From Eubacterium sp. (GTDB lineage: Bacteria; Bacillota; Clostridia; Eubacteriales; Eubacteriaceae): 46,078 nt of DNA. Shown here in pieces: positions 15,533 to 23,633 of the stretch. The notes beneath the pieces are model-generated. The model was not told the origin of the DNA. It did no database searches and saw only the letters and a program-made list of their open reading frames with translations. The position numbers and the translations under genes were made by a program. Location: assembly GCA_030524435.1 (NCBI GenBank), contig JAUNGS010000006.1:15684-61761 (forward strand), given 5' to 3'. The first letter of the stretch is position 1, and the number at the start of each line of letters is the position of its first letter.

Positions 15533-16183
15533 ATGATCAATTTTAATCAATACCAGGCCGCCATCTTCGATTTTGACGGCACCCTCGTGGATTCCATGGG
15601 GCTGTGGCACCAAATCGATATCCAGTACCTGGGCAAAAGAAATATCACCTGTCCTCCGGATCTCTCCAGGCATATCGCCGGCATGAGCTTTTCGGAAACC
15701 GCCCAATACGTCAAGAACCGTTTCCAGCTTCCCGAGGACATCGACGCCATCCAGAGGGAGTGGATCGCCATGTCCCACCACATCTATCTCAGCGATATCG
15801 CCTTTAAGCCCGGCGCCCTGGAATTTATCAAAAAATTAAAGGCCGCGGGGATGCCCCTGGCCATCGCCACCTCCAACAACCGCATGACCACCGAGGCCTA
15901 TCTAGATCAGCACCAGCTGCTCCAGGACTTCGGCGCCCTCTGCTTTACCGGTGAGGTGGGCGTCGGCAAGCCTGATCCTGCGGTTTTTCTGGCGGCTGCC
16001 CGCGCCCTGGGGGTATCCCCCGAGGCCTGCATCGTCTTCGAGGACACCTTTGAGGGCCTCACCGGCGCCAAGAACGCGGCCATGACCGCCGTGGCCGTGG
16101 CCGATTCCTTCCAGGATGCCCAACGGGTCAAAAGCATTGCCGATTTCTACACTGAAGATTTTATTTCCTTTGAAAGGTTGTGA
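15533..16183 (+). CDS. HAD-superfamily hydrolase, beta-phosphoglucomutase-like subfamily
   Basis: A 216-residue HAD phosphatase. Motif I is [10 protein letters not shown] at about 13-22 (nucleophile Asp), an alpha-helical cap follows, motif II is ATSNNR, motif [12 protein letters not shown] and motif [17 protein letters not shown]. This arrangement is typical of phosphatases and mutases acting on small sugar or nucleotide phosphates; the exact substrate cannot be read from the sequence. CAGGAG lies upstream of the ATG. It is the first gene of a four-gene plus-strand run and the next gene (ung) follows after 4 bases. Confidence 0.86.
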   Translation: MINFNQYQAAIFDFDGTLVDSMGLWHQIDIQYLGKRNITCPPDLSRHIAGMSFSETAQYVKNRFQLPEDIDAIQREWIAMSHHIYLSDIAFKPGALEFIKKLKAAGMPLAIATSNNRMTTEAYLDQHQLLQDFGALCFTGEVGVGKPDPAVFLAAARALGVSPEACIVFEDTFEGLTGAKNAAMTAVAVADSFQDAQRVKSIADFYTEDFISFERL

Positions 16184-16187
16184 GCAT

Positions 16188-16871
16188 ATGTCCATCAATT
16201 TTAACAATGACTGGGAGGCCCCCCTCCAGGAAGAATTTCAAAAGGATTATTACCAGAATCTCCGGAAGTTTCTGATCAGAGAGTACAAGACCCGGGTCAT
16301 CTACCCCGACATGTACGATATTTTCAACGCCTTCCACTACACCTCCTATTCGGACACGAAGGTGTGCATCATCGGTCAGGATCCCTACCACGGGCCGGGC
16401 CAGGCCCACGGCCTCTCCTTCTCCGTCAAGCCCCAGGTCAGCACCCCGCCCTCGCTGGTCAACATCTACAAGGAGCTCCAGTCCGATCTGGGCTGCACCA
16501 TCCCCAGCCATGGCTATCTGAAAAAATGGACAGATCAGGGGGTGCTGCTACTCAACGCTGTGCTGACGGTGCGGGCGGGCCAGGCGGCCTCCCACCGCGG
16601 CATGGGCTGGGAGCAATTCACCGACCACGTCATCGAGCTTCTAAACGCCCGGCCGGATCCGGTGGTCTTTATCCTCTGGGGCGCCTTTGCCCAATCCAAG
16701 ATCCCCATGATCACCAATAAAATCCACCACATCATCAAGTCCCCCCATCCCAGTCCGCTGTCGGCCAACCGCGGCTTCTTTGGCAGCCGTCCCTTCTCCA
16801 AAACCAACGCCTTTCTGGAGAGCGCAGGCAAGACACCCATCGACTGGCAGATCGATCCCCTCACCCCATAG
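16188..16871 (+). CDS. ung: Uracil-DNA glycosylase, family 1
   Basis: A 227-residue family 1 enzyme that removes uracil from DNA in base-excision repair. The catalytic motif [18 protein letters not shown] is at 63-80 (D65), followed by [21 protein letters not shown] and the DNA-intercalating motif [21 protein letters not shown] near the C-terminus. The ATG at 16188 is used rather than the in-frame ATG at 16116, because the latter lies inside the HAD gene and the family N-terminus begins at MSINFNNDW. It is coupled to its neighbours by very short gaps. Confidence 0.95.
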   Translation: MSINFNNDWEAPLQEEFQKDYYQNLRKFLIREYKTRVIYPDMYDIFNAFHYTSYSDTKVCIIGQDPYHGPGQAHGLSFSVKPQVSTPPSLVNIYKELQSDLGCTIPSHGYLKKWTDQGVLLLNAVLTVRAGQAASHRGMGWEQFTDHVIELLNARPDPVVFILWGAFAQSKIPMITNKIHHIIKSPHPSPLSANRGFFGSRPFSKTNAFLESAGKTPIDWQIDPLTP

Positions 16872-16884
16872 AAAGAAGGCAGTT

Positions 16885-17421
16885 TTGGATTTAACAATAC
16901 TTTTATGGATACAGGAGCACCTTAGAAACGGGGTGCTCGACACCTTTTTTAAATTATTTACCCACCTCGGCGATTTTGGCGTCTTCTGGATTGTCCTGAC
17001 CGCCCTGCTGCTGCTCAGGCCCCAGACCCGCTACACCGGCATCGTCATGGCCCTCTCCCTGCTGGCTTCAGTCCTCCTCACCGAGGCCATCATCAAGCCC
17101 CTGGTGGACAGGCCCCGTCCCTTTGAAATCTTTCCCCTGGAGCTTTTGGTTTCGGCGCCCCAAAGCTCCTCTTTCCCCTCGGGACACAGCAGCGCCTCCT
17201 TTGCCTCTGCCACCGCCTTTTTCCTCACGCAAAAAAAAGGCTGCTGGCGCTGGCTTCTTCTGGTCACCGCCGCCCTCATCGCCCTGTCCCGGCTTTACCT
17301 CTTCGTCCACAACCCCACGGACGTTTTAGCCGGCACCCTCTTGGGCATCGCCGCCGGCTGGCTATGCAGCCTCATGCTGGGACGCACCTCCCTCAAGGAC
17401 AGGTGGGCCGCCCATGTCTAA
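16885..17421 (+). CDS. PAP2-family membrane phosphatase
   Basis: A 178-residue integral membrane phosphatase with about five hydrophobic helices. The three PAP2 signature motifs are present: KPLVDRPRPFE (KX6RP), PSGHSSAS (PSGH) and SRLYLFVHNPTDVLAG (SRX5HX3D). Such enzymes dephosphorylate lipid phosphates such as undecaprenyl pyrophosphate or phosphatidic acid. TTG at 16885 is chosen as the start because GAAGG lies 6 bases upstream and no ATG fits without running into ung. Its end overlaps the GH25 gene by 8 bases. Confidence 0.85.
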   Translation: MDLTILLWIQEHLRNGVLDTFFKLFTHLGDFGVFWIVLTALLLLRPQTRYTGIVMALSLLASVLLTEAIIKPLVDRPRPFEIFPLELLVSAPQSSSFPSGHSSASFASATAFFLTQKKGCWRWLLLVTAALIALSRLYLFVHNPTDVLAGTLLGIAAGWLCSLMLGRTSLKDRWAAHV

Positions 17422-18193
17422 GAAAAAGCTGAAGGGCTGTGGCTGCGGCTGTCTGGCCGCCGTTTTTGTCCTGTGCATCCTCGCAGCCATCACCGTCGCC
17501 CTGGGCAATATGCTCCGCACCGGCATCCGGGAAATCGGCGCCGCCGGCGAGCTTCCAGGCTCCGATAACTACGTTATCCAGGGCATCGACGTCTCCGCCT
17601 ACCAGGGGGATATCGACTGGGAGGTGCTGTCGGACAACAATATCTACTTCGCCTTTATCAAGGCCACCGAGGGCAGTGATTTTGTGGACGAGACCTTAGA
17701 CTACAACCTTGAGGCGGCCCTGAACACCGATCTCAAGGTGGGGGCCTACCACTTTTTTAACTTTGACGAGACCGGCAGCTCCCAGGCCGAAAATTTCATC
17801 GCCCACGTTCCCAAAAACGACGCCATGCTGCCGCCGGTGGTGGACATTGAGTTTTACGCGCCCTACAACCGCTTTCTGCCGCCCTCCACGGACTCCGTCA
17901 TCGCAGAGCTTAAGGTGCTCCTGGACACCCTGGAGGCCTACTACGGCAAAAAGCCCATTATCTACACCTCCAAGTATCCCTACTCGGTGTACATCGCCGG
18001 CAATTTTGAGGACTACAAGCTGTGGATCGCCAACTACGATGAAAACCCCACCCTGGCCGACGGCAGGGCCTGGACCTTCTGGCAGTACAGCGAGCACGGC
18101 GTGCTGCCGGGCTACTCCGGCGCCGTGGAGCACATCGATCTCAACGTGTACCGGGGCAGCTACGCTGAATTTATCACGGAATTTGGGCTGTAA
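17414..18193 (+). CDS. Glycoside hydrolase family 25 lysozyme, membrane anchored
   Basis: A 259-residue GH25 muramidase. Residues 1-12 are basic and Cys/Gly-rich (KKKLKGCGCGC), followed by one hydrophobic segment (13-31) that should act as an uncleaved anchor, and the catalytic domain follows from ~55. Characteristic motifs are GIDVSAYQGDIDW (D59), FIKATEG, GAYHFF, VVDIEFY (D144 and E146, catalytic acids), and FWQYSEHGVLPGY with HIDLNVY at the end. It cleaves peptidoglycan outside the membrane. It is last in the HAD-ung-PAP2 run, and a terminator lies ~120 bases downstream. Confidence 0.92.
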   Translation: MSKKKLKGCGCGCLAAVFVLCILAAITVALGNMLRTGIREIGAAGELPGSDNYVIQGIDVSAYQGDIDWEVLSDNNIYFAFIKATEGSDFVDETLDYNLEAALNTDLKVGAYHFFNFDETGSSQAENFIAHVPKNDAMLPPVVDIEFYAPYNRFLPPSTDSVIAELKVLLDTLEAYYGKKPIIYTSKYPYSVYIAGNFEDYKLWIANYDENPTLADGRAWTFWQYSEHGVLPGYSGAVEHIDLNVYRGSYAEFITEFGL

Positions 18194-18290
18194 AAAAAGA
18201 ATCAAACACTTACGGCAGCCAGCGCACACTTCATACAGCGCATGAAGAAATACATTTCAGGCATTTCTTGTAATTGAATATAGGTATTAG

Positions 18291-18316
18291 ATACTTCAAT
18301 GAGCTATAAGTATAAT
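18291..18316 (+). promoter_or_regulatory. Dyad overlapping a -10 sequence at the edge of the acquired segment
   Basis: ATACTT (18291-18296) and AAGTAT (18308-18313) form an inverted repeat with an 11-base spacer that runs into TATAAT (18311-18316). Dyads around the spacer/-10 are typical of MerR-type operators and a MerR-like scrap follows. No good -35 is seen, so promoter activity is uncertain. Confidence 0.35.
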
Positions 18317-18349
18317 ATAGGTGTCCGATAGGGGCACCTATATTTTTTT
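18316..18349 (+). terminator. Intrinsic terminator downstream of the GH25 lysozyme
   Basis: Perfect stem TATAGGTG / CACCTATA with an 11-base loop and seven T residues. It closes the HAD-ung-PAP2-GH25 transcript and would also stop transcripts starting at the TATAAT just before it. Confidence 0.85.
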
Positions 18350-18366
18350 AGCGAAGGTAAAGGAAT

Positions 18367-18507
18367 ATGACGAAGCAGGAAGCAAGCAGACGCTATAATA
18401 TTCCGATTAGGGAAGCACAGCTTGTAAGGCTGGATTATCTGCGACACAGCATCAATGCCTCGAAAAACGGTAAGCAAACAAAGGAGGATCTCTATGAACG
18501 AAATTGA
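18367..18507 (+). pseudogene. 46-codon scrap resembling the N-terminus of a MerR-type regulator
   Basis: A short open frame beginning MTKQEASRRYNIPIREAQ, the kind of N-terminal helix-turn-helix start seen in small MerR-like regulators next to aldo/keto reductases in gut Clostridia. It then runs into unrelated sequence and ends 14 bases inside the aldo/keto reductase gene. AAAGGA lies 3 bases before the ATG. It is most likely a truncated regulator remnant; a real small protein cannot be excluded. Confidence 0.4.
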
Positions 18508-19345
18508 ATTGAATAACGGAATCCGGATGCCGCAGCTTGGCTTTGGCGTATTCCAGATTACCGATCAGCAGATTTGCAAAAAAAGCGTAAAAGCCGCACT
18601 GGAAACAGGTTATCGGATGATTGACACTGCAGCCTGCTATGGGAATGAAGCGGCAGTGGGAGAAGCAATCTGGGAAAGCGGCATTGACAGAAAGGAAATT
18701 TTTCTCGTTTCCAAGGTTTGGATTCAGGATGCGGGATATGAGAAAACGATGGCGTCCTTTGAAAAGAGCCTTGTCAATCTGGGGACGGAGTATCTGGATT
18801 TGTATCTCATCCATATGCCCTATGGCGACTATCACGGAAGCTGGCGGGCCATGGAGGAACTCTTAAAGGCAGGCAGAGTAAAAGCTATCGGCGTCTGCAA
18901 CTTTCTTCCTGACAGACTGCTGGATTTAATTCTCAGCCATGAAGTCACACCGGCTGTCAATCAGATTGAACTGCATCCCTTCTGTCAGCAACAGGAGCTT
19001 CGTCACTTAATGGCGCAGTATCAGATACAGCCGATGGCATGGGCTCCTTTTGCAGAAGGGCAAAACGGGATTTTTCAGAATCCGAAATTAACAGCCATCG
19101 GACAGAAATATGGCAAGGCTCCCGCACAGGTGATTCTCCGCTGGCTGCGGCAGAGCAAGATCGCTGCGATTCCGAAATCTGTTCATGAGGAACGCATCCG
19201 CCAGAATTATGATATAGACGATTTTATTTTGACGGAGGAGGACATGCGTATAATCGAGGGTATGGATACGGACAGAAGCCTCATTCTGGATGTGCCAAGT
19301 CTGAATGAAGTGCGCCGCCTGCATGGGATTCGTTTTGAGCAGTAA
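18494..19345 (+). CDS. Aldo/keto reductase, 2,5-diketo-D-gluconate reductase-like
   Basis: A 283-residue NADPH-dependent reductase with the full catalytic tetrad: D44 and Y49 (IDTAACYGNE), K74 (VSKVW) and H107 (LIHMPYGD). The signature GVCNF follows at about residue 136 and the C-terminal cofactor motif IPKSVHEERIRQN is present. AAGGAGGA sits 5 bases upstream of the ATG at 18494. Codon choice is more mixed than in the flanking genes. Truncated flavodoxin sequence begins directly at its stop codon (TAATG). The substrate is unknown; carbonyl detoxification or sugar-keto reduction is plausible. Confidence 0.9.
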   Translation: MNEIELNNGIRMPQLGFGVFQITDQQICKKSVKAALETGYRMIDTAACYGNEAAVGEAIWESGIDRKEIFLVSKVWIQDAGYEKTMASFEKSLVNLGTEYLDLYLIHMPYGDYHGSWRAMEELLKAGRVKAIGVCNFLPDRLLDLILSHEVTPAVNQIELHPFCQQQELRHLMAQYQIQPMAWAPFAEGQNGIFQNPKLTAIGQKYGKAPAQVILRWLRQSKIAAIPKSVHEERIRQNYDIDDFILTEEDMRIIEGMDTDRSLILDVPSLNEVRRLHGIRFEQ

Positions 19346-19488
19346 TGCTGAATAAGAAACTGGCTGCTTATTTTTCTGCAAGTGGCACAACAAAAAAGGT
19401 TTCGCAGCATTTGGCAAGGGCAGTGGGTGTTGTATCCAAAAGGCTGCTGAGTAACGGGAGGAATCAGATATGGAATACACAAACTTAG
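19345..19488 (+). pseudogene. Flavodoxin N-terminal fragment
   Basis: Directly after the reductase stop (TAATG) a frame reads MLNKKLAAYFSASGTTKKV then SQHLARAVG. This is the first beta strand and the FMN phosphate-binding loop (SxSGTT) of a long-chain flavodoxin. After ~28 codons the similarity stops and the frame runs into the next reductase gene. The central part of flavodoxin is missing; a C-terminal fragment lies at 20476-20667 on the far side of that gene. Confidence 0.75.
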
Positions 19489-20474
19489 GAAATACGAACA
19501 TTCAAATCTCTAAATTATGCGTGGGCTGTATGAGTTTCGGCAAGGCCGGAACCATGCACGACTGGACACTGGATGAAAGCAATACGGAGCAGATCGTCAG
19601 GCACGCTCTGGATCTCGGCATCAATTTCTTTGATACGGCCAACGGCTACTCTGCCGGAACCAGCGAGGAATATCTGGGCCGGGCGCTGAAAAAGAATATT
19701 GCCCGTGATAAGGTTGTAATCGCTTCTAAGGTTTATTTCAACCCCGGCAGGCTGTCCGCAGCGGCCATTCACCGTGAGATTGACGGGACGCTGAAACGAC
19801 TGGGTACGGACTATCTGGATTTGTACATCATCCACCGTTTCGATTATGAAACTCCCATTGAGGAAACCATGGAGGCCCTGAACGAACTGGTGAAAGCCGG
19901 AAAGGTAAGGGCGCTGGGCGCTTCCGCCATGTACGGGTACCAGTTTTACAATATGCAGCTCACCGCCCGTGACCACGGATGGGCGCAGTTTGAGGCCATG
20001 GAGAACCATTATAATCTTCTCTACCGGGAGGATGAGCGGGAGCTGATTCCCATTTGCAGGCAGATGGGCGTTTCTCTGATGCCTTACAGTCCTTTAGCGG
20101 CAGGACACCTGACCCGGCCTGAGTGGAAGGCGGATACCCTGCGAAGCCGTACCGACCGGGTGGCCATGGGGAAATATGACCGTACCCAAGAACAGGATAT
20201 GCAGATTGTAAGCCGGGTTCACGAACTGGCAAAGCGGTATGGTGTCAAGATGTCACAGATTGCCATTGCGTGGCACTGGGCCAAAGGCGCTGCGTCTCCT
20301 ATCATCGGAGCGACAAAGGCTGCCTACTTTGACGATGCGGTGGGTGCGTTGGCAGTCAAGCTGACGGCAGAGGACATCGCATGGCTGGAAGAACCCTATC
20401 TTCCTCACCGGATTGTAGGCGCGATCGACCATAATCCCGCAGACGGCGTCATGCTGTTGGATGAAAAGAAATAG
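19470..20474 (+). CDS. Aldo/keto reductase, YajO/YeaE-like larger subfamily
   Basis: A 334-residue reductase with tetrad D55 and Y60 (FFDTANGYSAG), K87 (IASKVYF) and H122 (YIIHRFD), and a C-terminal NADPH-binding motif around AKGAASPIIGATK. It differs clearly from the first reductase (longer, other subfamily), so it is not a recent duplication. GGGAGG lies 8 bases before the ATG at 19470. Flavodoxin fragments flank it on both sides, which suggests that it replaced or was inserted into a flavodoxin gene in the acquired segment. Confidence 0.9.
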   Translation: MEYTNLGNTNIQISKLCVGCMSFGKAGTMHDWTLDESNTEQIVRHALDLGINFFDTANGYSAGTSEEYLGRALKKNIARDKVVIASKVYFNPGRLSAAAIHREIDGTLKRLGTDYLDLYIIHRFDYETPIEETMEALNELVKAGKVRALGASAMYGYQFYNMQLTARDHGWAQFEAMENHYNLLYREDERELIPICRQMGVSLMPYSPLAAGHLTRPEWKADTLRSRTDRVAMGKYDRTQEQDMQIVSRVHELAKRYGVKMSQIAIAWHWAKGAASPIIGATKAAYFDDAVGALAVKLTAEDIAWLEEPYLPHRIVGAIDHNPADGVMLLDEKK

Positions 20475-20475
20475 G

Positions 20476-20667
20476 ATGGAAAGCCACGATTTTTCCGACA
20501 AGACGCTTGTTCCCTTCTGTACCTCCGGGGGCAGCGGCATCGGCTCCAGCGCGTCCAATCTGGAGGAATTGACAAGCGGAGCCACATGGCTTGACGGTCA
20601 GAGGCTAAGTGGCAGCGATTCTCAGGATACCGTCATGGAATGGATAAACAGTCTTGGACTGAATTAA
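20476..20667 (+). pseudogene. Flavodoxin C-terminal fragment
   Basis: The frame reads FSDKTLVPFCTSGGSGIGSS followed by a segment with WLDGQRLSG and VMEWINSLGLN. This is the last third of a long-chain flavodoxin: strand-loop PFCTSGGSGIG around the isoalloxazine, then the C-terminal helix. The N-terminal two thirds are missing here; a matching N-terminal scrap lies at 19345. It ends 4 bases from the stop codon of the convergent whiA gene, so this marks the right edge of the acquired segment. Confidence 0.78.
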
Positions 20668-20671
20668 GGCC

Positions 20672-21637
20672 TCAGAGCTTATCGCCATTTTGGACCCTGA
20701 GCTCCGCCGCCATCTCATTGAGCTTTTTAAGTCTGTGGTACACCCCGGATTTTCCCACCGGCGGGTCCAGCTTTTGGCCCAGCTCCTTGATGGTGAGATC
20801 GGGGTAGCTGAGGCGCACCTCCGCCATCTGCCTGAGGTTTCTGGGCAGCTTGTGCAGTCCCACCCGCTCCTTGATGTAGCGGATATTGTCCAGCTGCTCA
20901 AAGGCCGCGGCGGCGGTTTTGTTCATATTGGCCGTCTCACAATTGACCTGGCGATTAACGTCGTTTCTCATCTCCTTGACGATGCGGATATTCTCAATCT
21001 CCAGCAGGGCCTTGTGGGCGCCGATAACCCCCAGAAAGCCCGTGATGCTCTCGCTCTCCTTGATGTAGAGGACGTAGCTGGCCTTGCGCTTGATCAGGCT
21101 GCCCTTGATGTCGTAGTGGGCAAAGAGCTCCGCCACGCTGGCCAGGTAATGCCGCTGTCTGCTCACCAGCTCTAAATGGTAGTTTCGCTCCGGGTTGGTG
21201 ATGGAGCCGCAGCCCAGAAACGCGCCCCGGAGGTAGCTTTTGATAAGCACCTGCTTGGAGGTAAAGAGCTTGGGCACCTCGCTTGCAAAAAAGCACTGAC
21301 CCTGGTCGTTGCGCCTGAGGATGCGGGTATCCTTGAGGATGCGCTCCGCCGCCTCAAAGTCCTCGATGGCCAGGTGGTAGGCCCGGTGATCCTTAAATTT
21401 TTTCGTCCGCAGAATGCTGACCTTGGCCGTCACGCCGTAGAGGCCCTTGATGGTCTTAAAGACCCGCCCCGCCACCGCGGGGTTTTCCGTCGTCAGGTGC
21501 AGCGTCATCTGCTCTTTTTCATCCACGGTGATCTTCGCCGACGAGGCGATGACAGCCGACAGCTCCGCCCGCCAGCCGCCCTTATCTTCGGTGACCAGCG
21601 CGCAGAGATCCTTTTTTATACTCGATGAAAAGCTCAT
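20672..21637 (-). CDS. whiA: DNA-binding protein WhiA
   Basis: A 321-residue WhiA: an N-terminal LAGLIDADG-homing-endonuclease-like domain (about 1-210) without the catalytic function, and a C-terminal helix-turn-helix (about 240-310, LTIKELGQKL to GVYHRLKKL). In Firmicutes it is a nucleoid-associated protein linked to cell division and chromosome segregation. AAAGGAA lies upstream of the ATG. It is the last gene of the murB-PHP-rapZ-yvcK-whiA operon. Its stop codon is only 4 bases from the convergent flavodoxin fragment and no terminator lies between them. Confidence 0.94.
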   Translation of the reverse strand: MSFSSSIKKDLCALVTEDKGGWRAELSAVIASSAKITVDEKEQMTLHLTTENPAVAGRVFKTIKGLYGVTAKVSILRTKKFKDHRAYHLAIEDFEAAERILKDTRILRRNDQGQCFFASEVPKLFTSKQVLIKSYLRGAFLGCGSITNPERNYHLELVSRQRHYLASVAELFAHYDIKGSLIKRKASYVLYIKESESITGFLGVIGAHKALLEIENIRIVKEMRNDVNRQVNCETANMNKTAAAAFEQLDNIRYIKERVGLHKLPRNLRQMAEVRLSYPDLTIKELGQKLDPPVGKSGVYHRLKKLNEMAAELRVQNGDKL

Positions 21638-21665
21638 GGGGTTCCTTTCAAAATTACATAAAGAA

Positions 21666-21708
21666 GGAACGGATCCCTCCGTTCCAAAGCCTTGCCGCAG
21701 ACTGCGGC
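21666..21708 (-). promoter_or_regulatory. Hairpins between yvcK and whiA
   Basis: Two short stems: GGAACGGA / TCCGTTCC (21666-21685) and GCCGCAG / CTGCGGC (21694-21708). The minus-strand tail after them is TTCTTTATGTAATTTT, a weak T tract, so they may attenuate or process the mRNA rather than stop it. Confidence 0.4.
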
Positions 21709-21712
21709 CCTT

Positions 21713-22723
21713 TTATTTCACGTAGGTTTCAAAAATCCGCCGGGCCAAAAGGTCGGCGTCATGGCGCACTCTGCCGTCCTCAACGATGATGAAATCGTCG
21801 AGGATGTAGTCGTAGCGGGGATCCAGATCTCCCAGGGGCACCTTGAGGGCGCCGTATTTTTTATAATTGGCGCTGACCTCCGGCGAAAGCTCACCGTTGT
21901 TTAAAACAGCGTAGTGGAACAGACGTCTGTCCTGCCGCTGCTGATGGCGCTCGATGGCCCGAATATGATCCGCCTGGGTCATGCCGCCGCTCTCACCGGG
22001 CTGGGTCATGATATTGCCGATGTAGAACTTCTTGCCCCGGTTGTCCTCGATGGCCTGCTCGATTCCCGTCACCAGAAGATTGGGGATGACGCTGGTGTAG
22101 ATGCTTCCCGGGCCGATGATGATGATGTCGGCCTCCTTGATGGCCTCCAGGGTCTCCTCCAGGGGCTTAATGCCTGCGGATTTGAGGTAAATGTACTTGA
22201 TGTGGGAGTCTTCCCTGCGGGCGGCCTCGGGGATGGCAGATTCGCCCTCGATGCGCTCGCCGTTTTCCAGCTCCGCCATGAGGACCATGTTGTCTAAGGT
22301 CACCGGCAGCACCCGCCCCTTGATCTGAAGGACGTCGGAGGTTCTGCGGACGGCGTCGTAGAAGTCGTGGCTGATGCCGTTCATGGCCGCCAGAAACAGA
22401 TTGCCAAAATTATGGCCCTCCAGGCCGCCGTCCTCAAAGCGATAATTGAACAGGGCCTGCATGACGTTCTCGTCGTCGGCCAGGGCCAGAATACAGTTTC
22501 TGATGTCCCCCGGCGGCAAAATCCCCAGATCCTCCCTGAGCATGCCGGAGCTGCCGCCGTCGTCGCCGACGGTGACCACCGCCGTCAAGCGTCTGGTGTA
22601 CTTCTTTAAGCCCCGGAGGATCACCGAAAGCCCGGTGCCACCGCCCAGGGCCACCACCTTGGGATTTCTGACGGACACCACGTCCGTCAGGGTAAACTCT
22701 CTGATGTATTCTTTCATTTCCAC
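21713..22723 (-). CDS. yvcK: Gluconeogenesis factor YvcK/CofD-like protein
   Basis: A 336-residue protein of the YvcK family, related to 2-phospho-L-lactate transferase CofD. It shows VVALGGGTGLSVILRGLK at ~23-40, DDGGSSGMLREDLG, GHNFGNLF and GPGSIYTSVIPNLLV. It binds UDP-sugars and is needed for growth on gluconeogenic carbon sources and for cell-wall homeostasis in Bacillus. The start is GTG at 22723 with AGGTGG upstream; ATG at 22717 is an alternative. It lies between rapZ (15 bases) and whiA, the universal order of this cluster. Confidence 0.94.
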   Translation of the reverse strand: MEMKEYIREFTLTDVVSVRNPKVVALGGGTGLSVILRGLKKYTRRLTAVVTVGDDGGSSGMLREDLGILPPGDIRNCILALADDENVMQALFNYRFEDGGLEGHNFGNLFLAAMNGISHDFYDAVRRTSDVLQIKGRVLPVTLDNMVLMAELENGERIEGESAIPEAARREDSHIKYIYLKSAGIKPLEETLEAIKEADIIIIGPGSIYTSVIPNLLVTGIEQAIEDNRGKKFYIGNIMTQPGESGGMTQADHIRAIERHQQRQDRRLFHYAVLNNGELSPEVSANYKKYGALKVPLGDLDPRYDYILDDFIIVEDGRVRHDADLLARRIFETYVK

Positions 22724-22738
22724 GATGCGCTCACCACC

Positions 22739-23611
22739 TTACTTGGCTTCCCGATCCTTGGTGATATCCCGATGGATGACCCGGGTGACATAGCCCTGCT
22801 TCCTGAAGGCCTCCTCCACGAGGTAGGCAAAGGTCACAGAGCGGTGCTGCCCGCCGGTGCAGCCGAAGGCGATCTCCAGGTGATCCTTCTCCACATTTTT
22901 AAACTGGGGAATCACAAAGGCCACCAGCTCCAGGATTTTTTTATAAAACTCCTGGGCCTCGGGGAAGGACATGACGTAGTCTCTGACCTCGGCGTCCTCG
23001 CCGGTTTTTCCCCGGAGCTCCTTCTTGTAAAAGGGATTGGGCAGAAAGCGCACGTCAAAGACGTAGTCTGCGCTGCGGGGCAGCCCGTATTTAAAACCGA
23101 AAGAGGAGATGTTGATCTGGGTCATGACCACCCCGTCCTTGGCGGATAAAATCTGTTTTAAAGTCGCTCGGAGCTCCTTGGTGCTGAGCCCCGTGGTGTC
23201 GATGACGTAGCTGGCCTCCTCTCTAAAGGCCGCCATCTTCTCACGCTCCAGCTTGATGGACTGGGACAGGCTCCCGGCCACGCCGGTTAAGGGGTGCTTT
23301 CTTCGGCTCTCCTGGTAGCGGGTCACGAGGGTTTCGTCGTCGGCCTCCAGAAAAAGCATCTCGATATCCCGATTCTCCTGTAAAAAGGAGATCAGGGAGG
23401 ACTGAAATTTTTCCGAGAAAATATCACTTCTGATGTCCGTCACCAGGGCCAGACGGTCGATTTCTGCGCCGGTATTCTGGCAGAGATCCACAAAGGTCCG
23501 GATGAGCTGAGGCGGAAGATTATCCACGCAAAAATAGCCGAGATCCTCGAGGATCTGGATGGCCTGGGATTTTCCCGCGCCGGACAGTCCTGTTACGATA
23601 ATGGTCTTCAT
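22739..23611 (-). CDS. rapZ: RNase adapter / nucleotide-binding protein RapZ (YvcJ)
   Basis: A 290-residue P-loop protein with Walker A GLSGAGKS at 8-15, Walker B-like FLEADDETLVTRYQESRRKHPL, and the C-terminal signature GCTGGQHRSV. The family hydrolyses ATP/GTP and in E. coli guides RNase E to glmZ. In Firmicutes YvcJ affects competence and phosphorylation, and its partner is less clear. It starts 22 bases after the PHP gene and is followed closely by yvcK. Confidence 0.95.
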   Translation of the reverse strand: MKTIIVTGLSGAGKSQAIQILEDLGYFCVDNLPPQLIRTFVDLCQNTGAEIDRLALVTDIRSDIFSEKFQSSLISFLQENRDIEMLFLEADDETLVTRYQESRRKHPLTGVAGSLSQSIKLEREKMAAFREEASYVIDTTGLSTKELRATLKQILSAKDGVVMTQINISSFGFKYGLPRSADYVFDVRFLPNPFYKKELRGKTGEDAEVRDYVMSFPEAQEFYKKILELVAFVIPQFKNVEKDHLEIAFGCTGGQHRSVTFAYLVEEAFRKQGYVTRVIHRDITKDREAK

Positions 23612-23633
23612 TTTCTCATCTCACTTTCTGTCT

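Noticed and set aside
16116-16187. Extended start of ung at 16116
   Set aside because: It overlaps the end of the HAD gene and adds sequence not found in family 1 glycosylases; the ATG at 16188 fits the family start.
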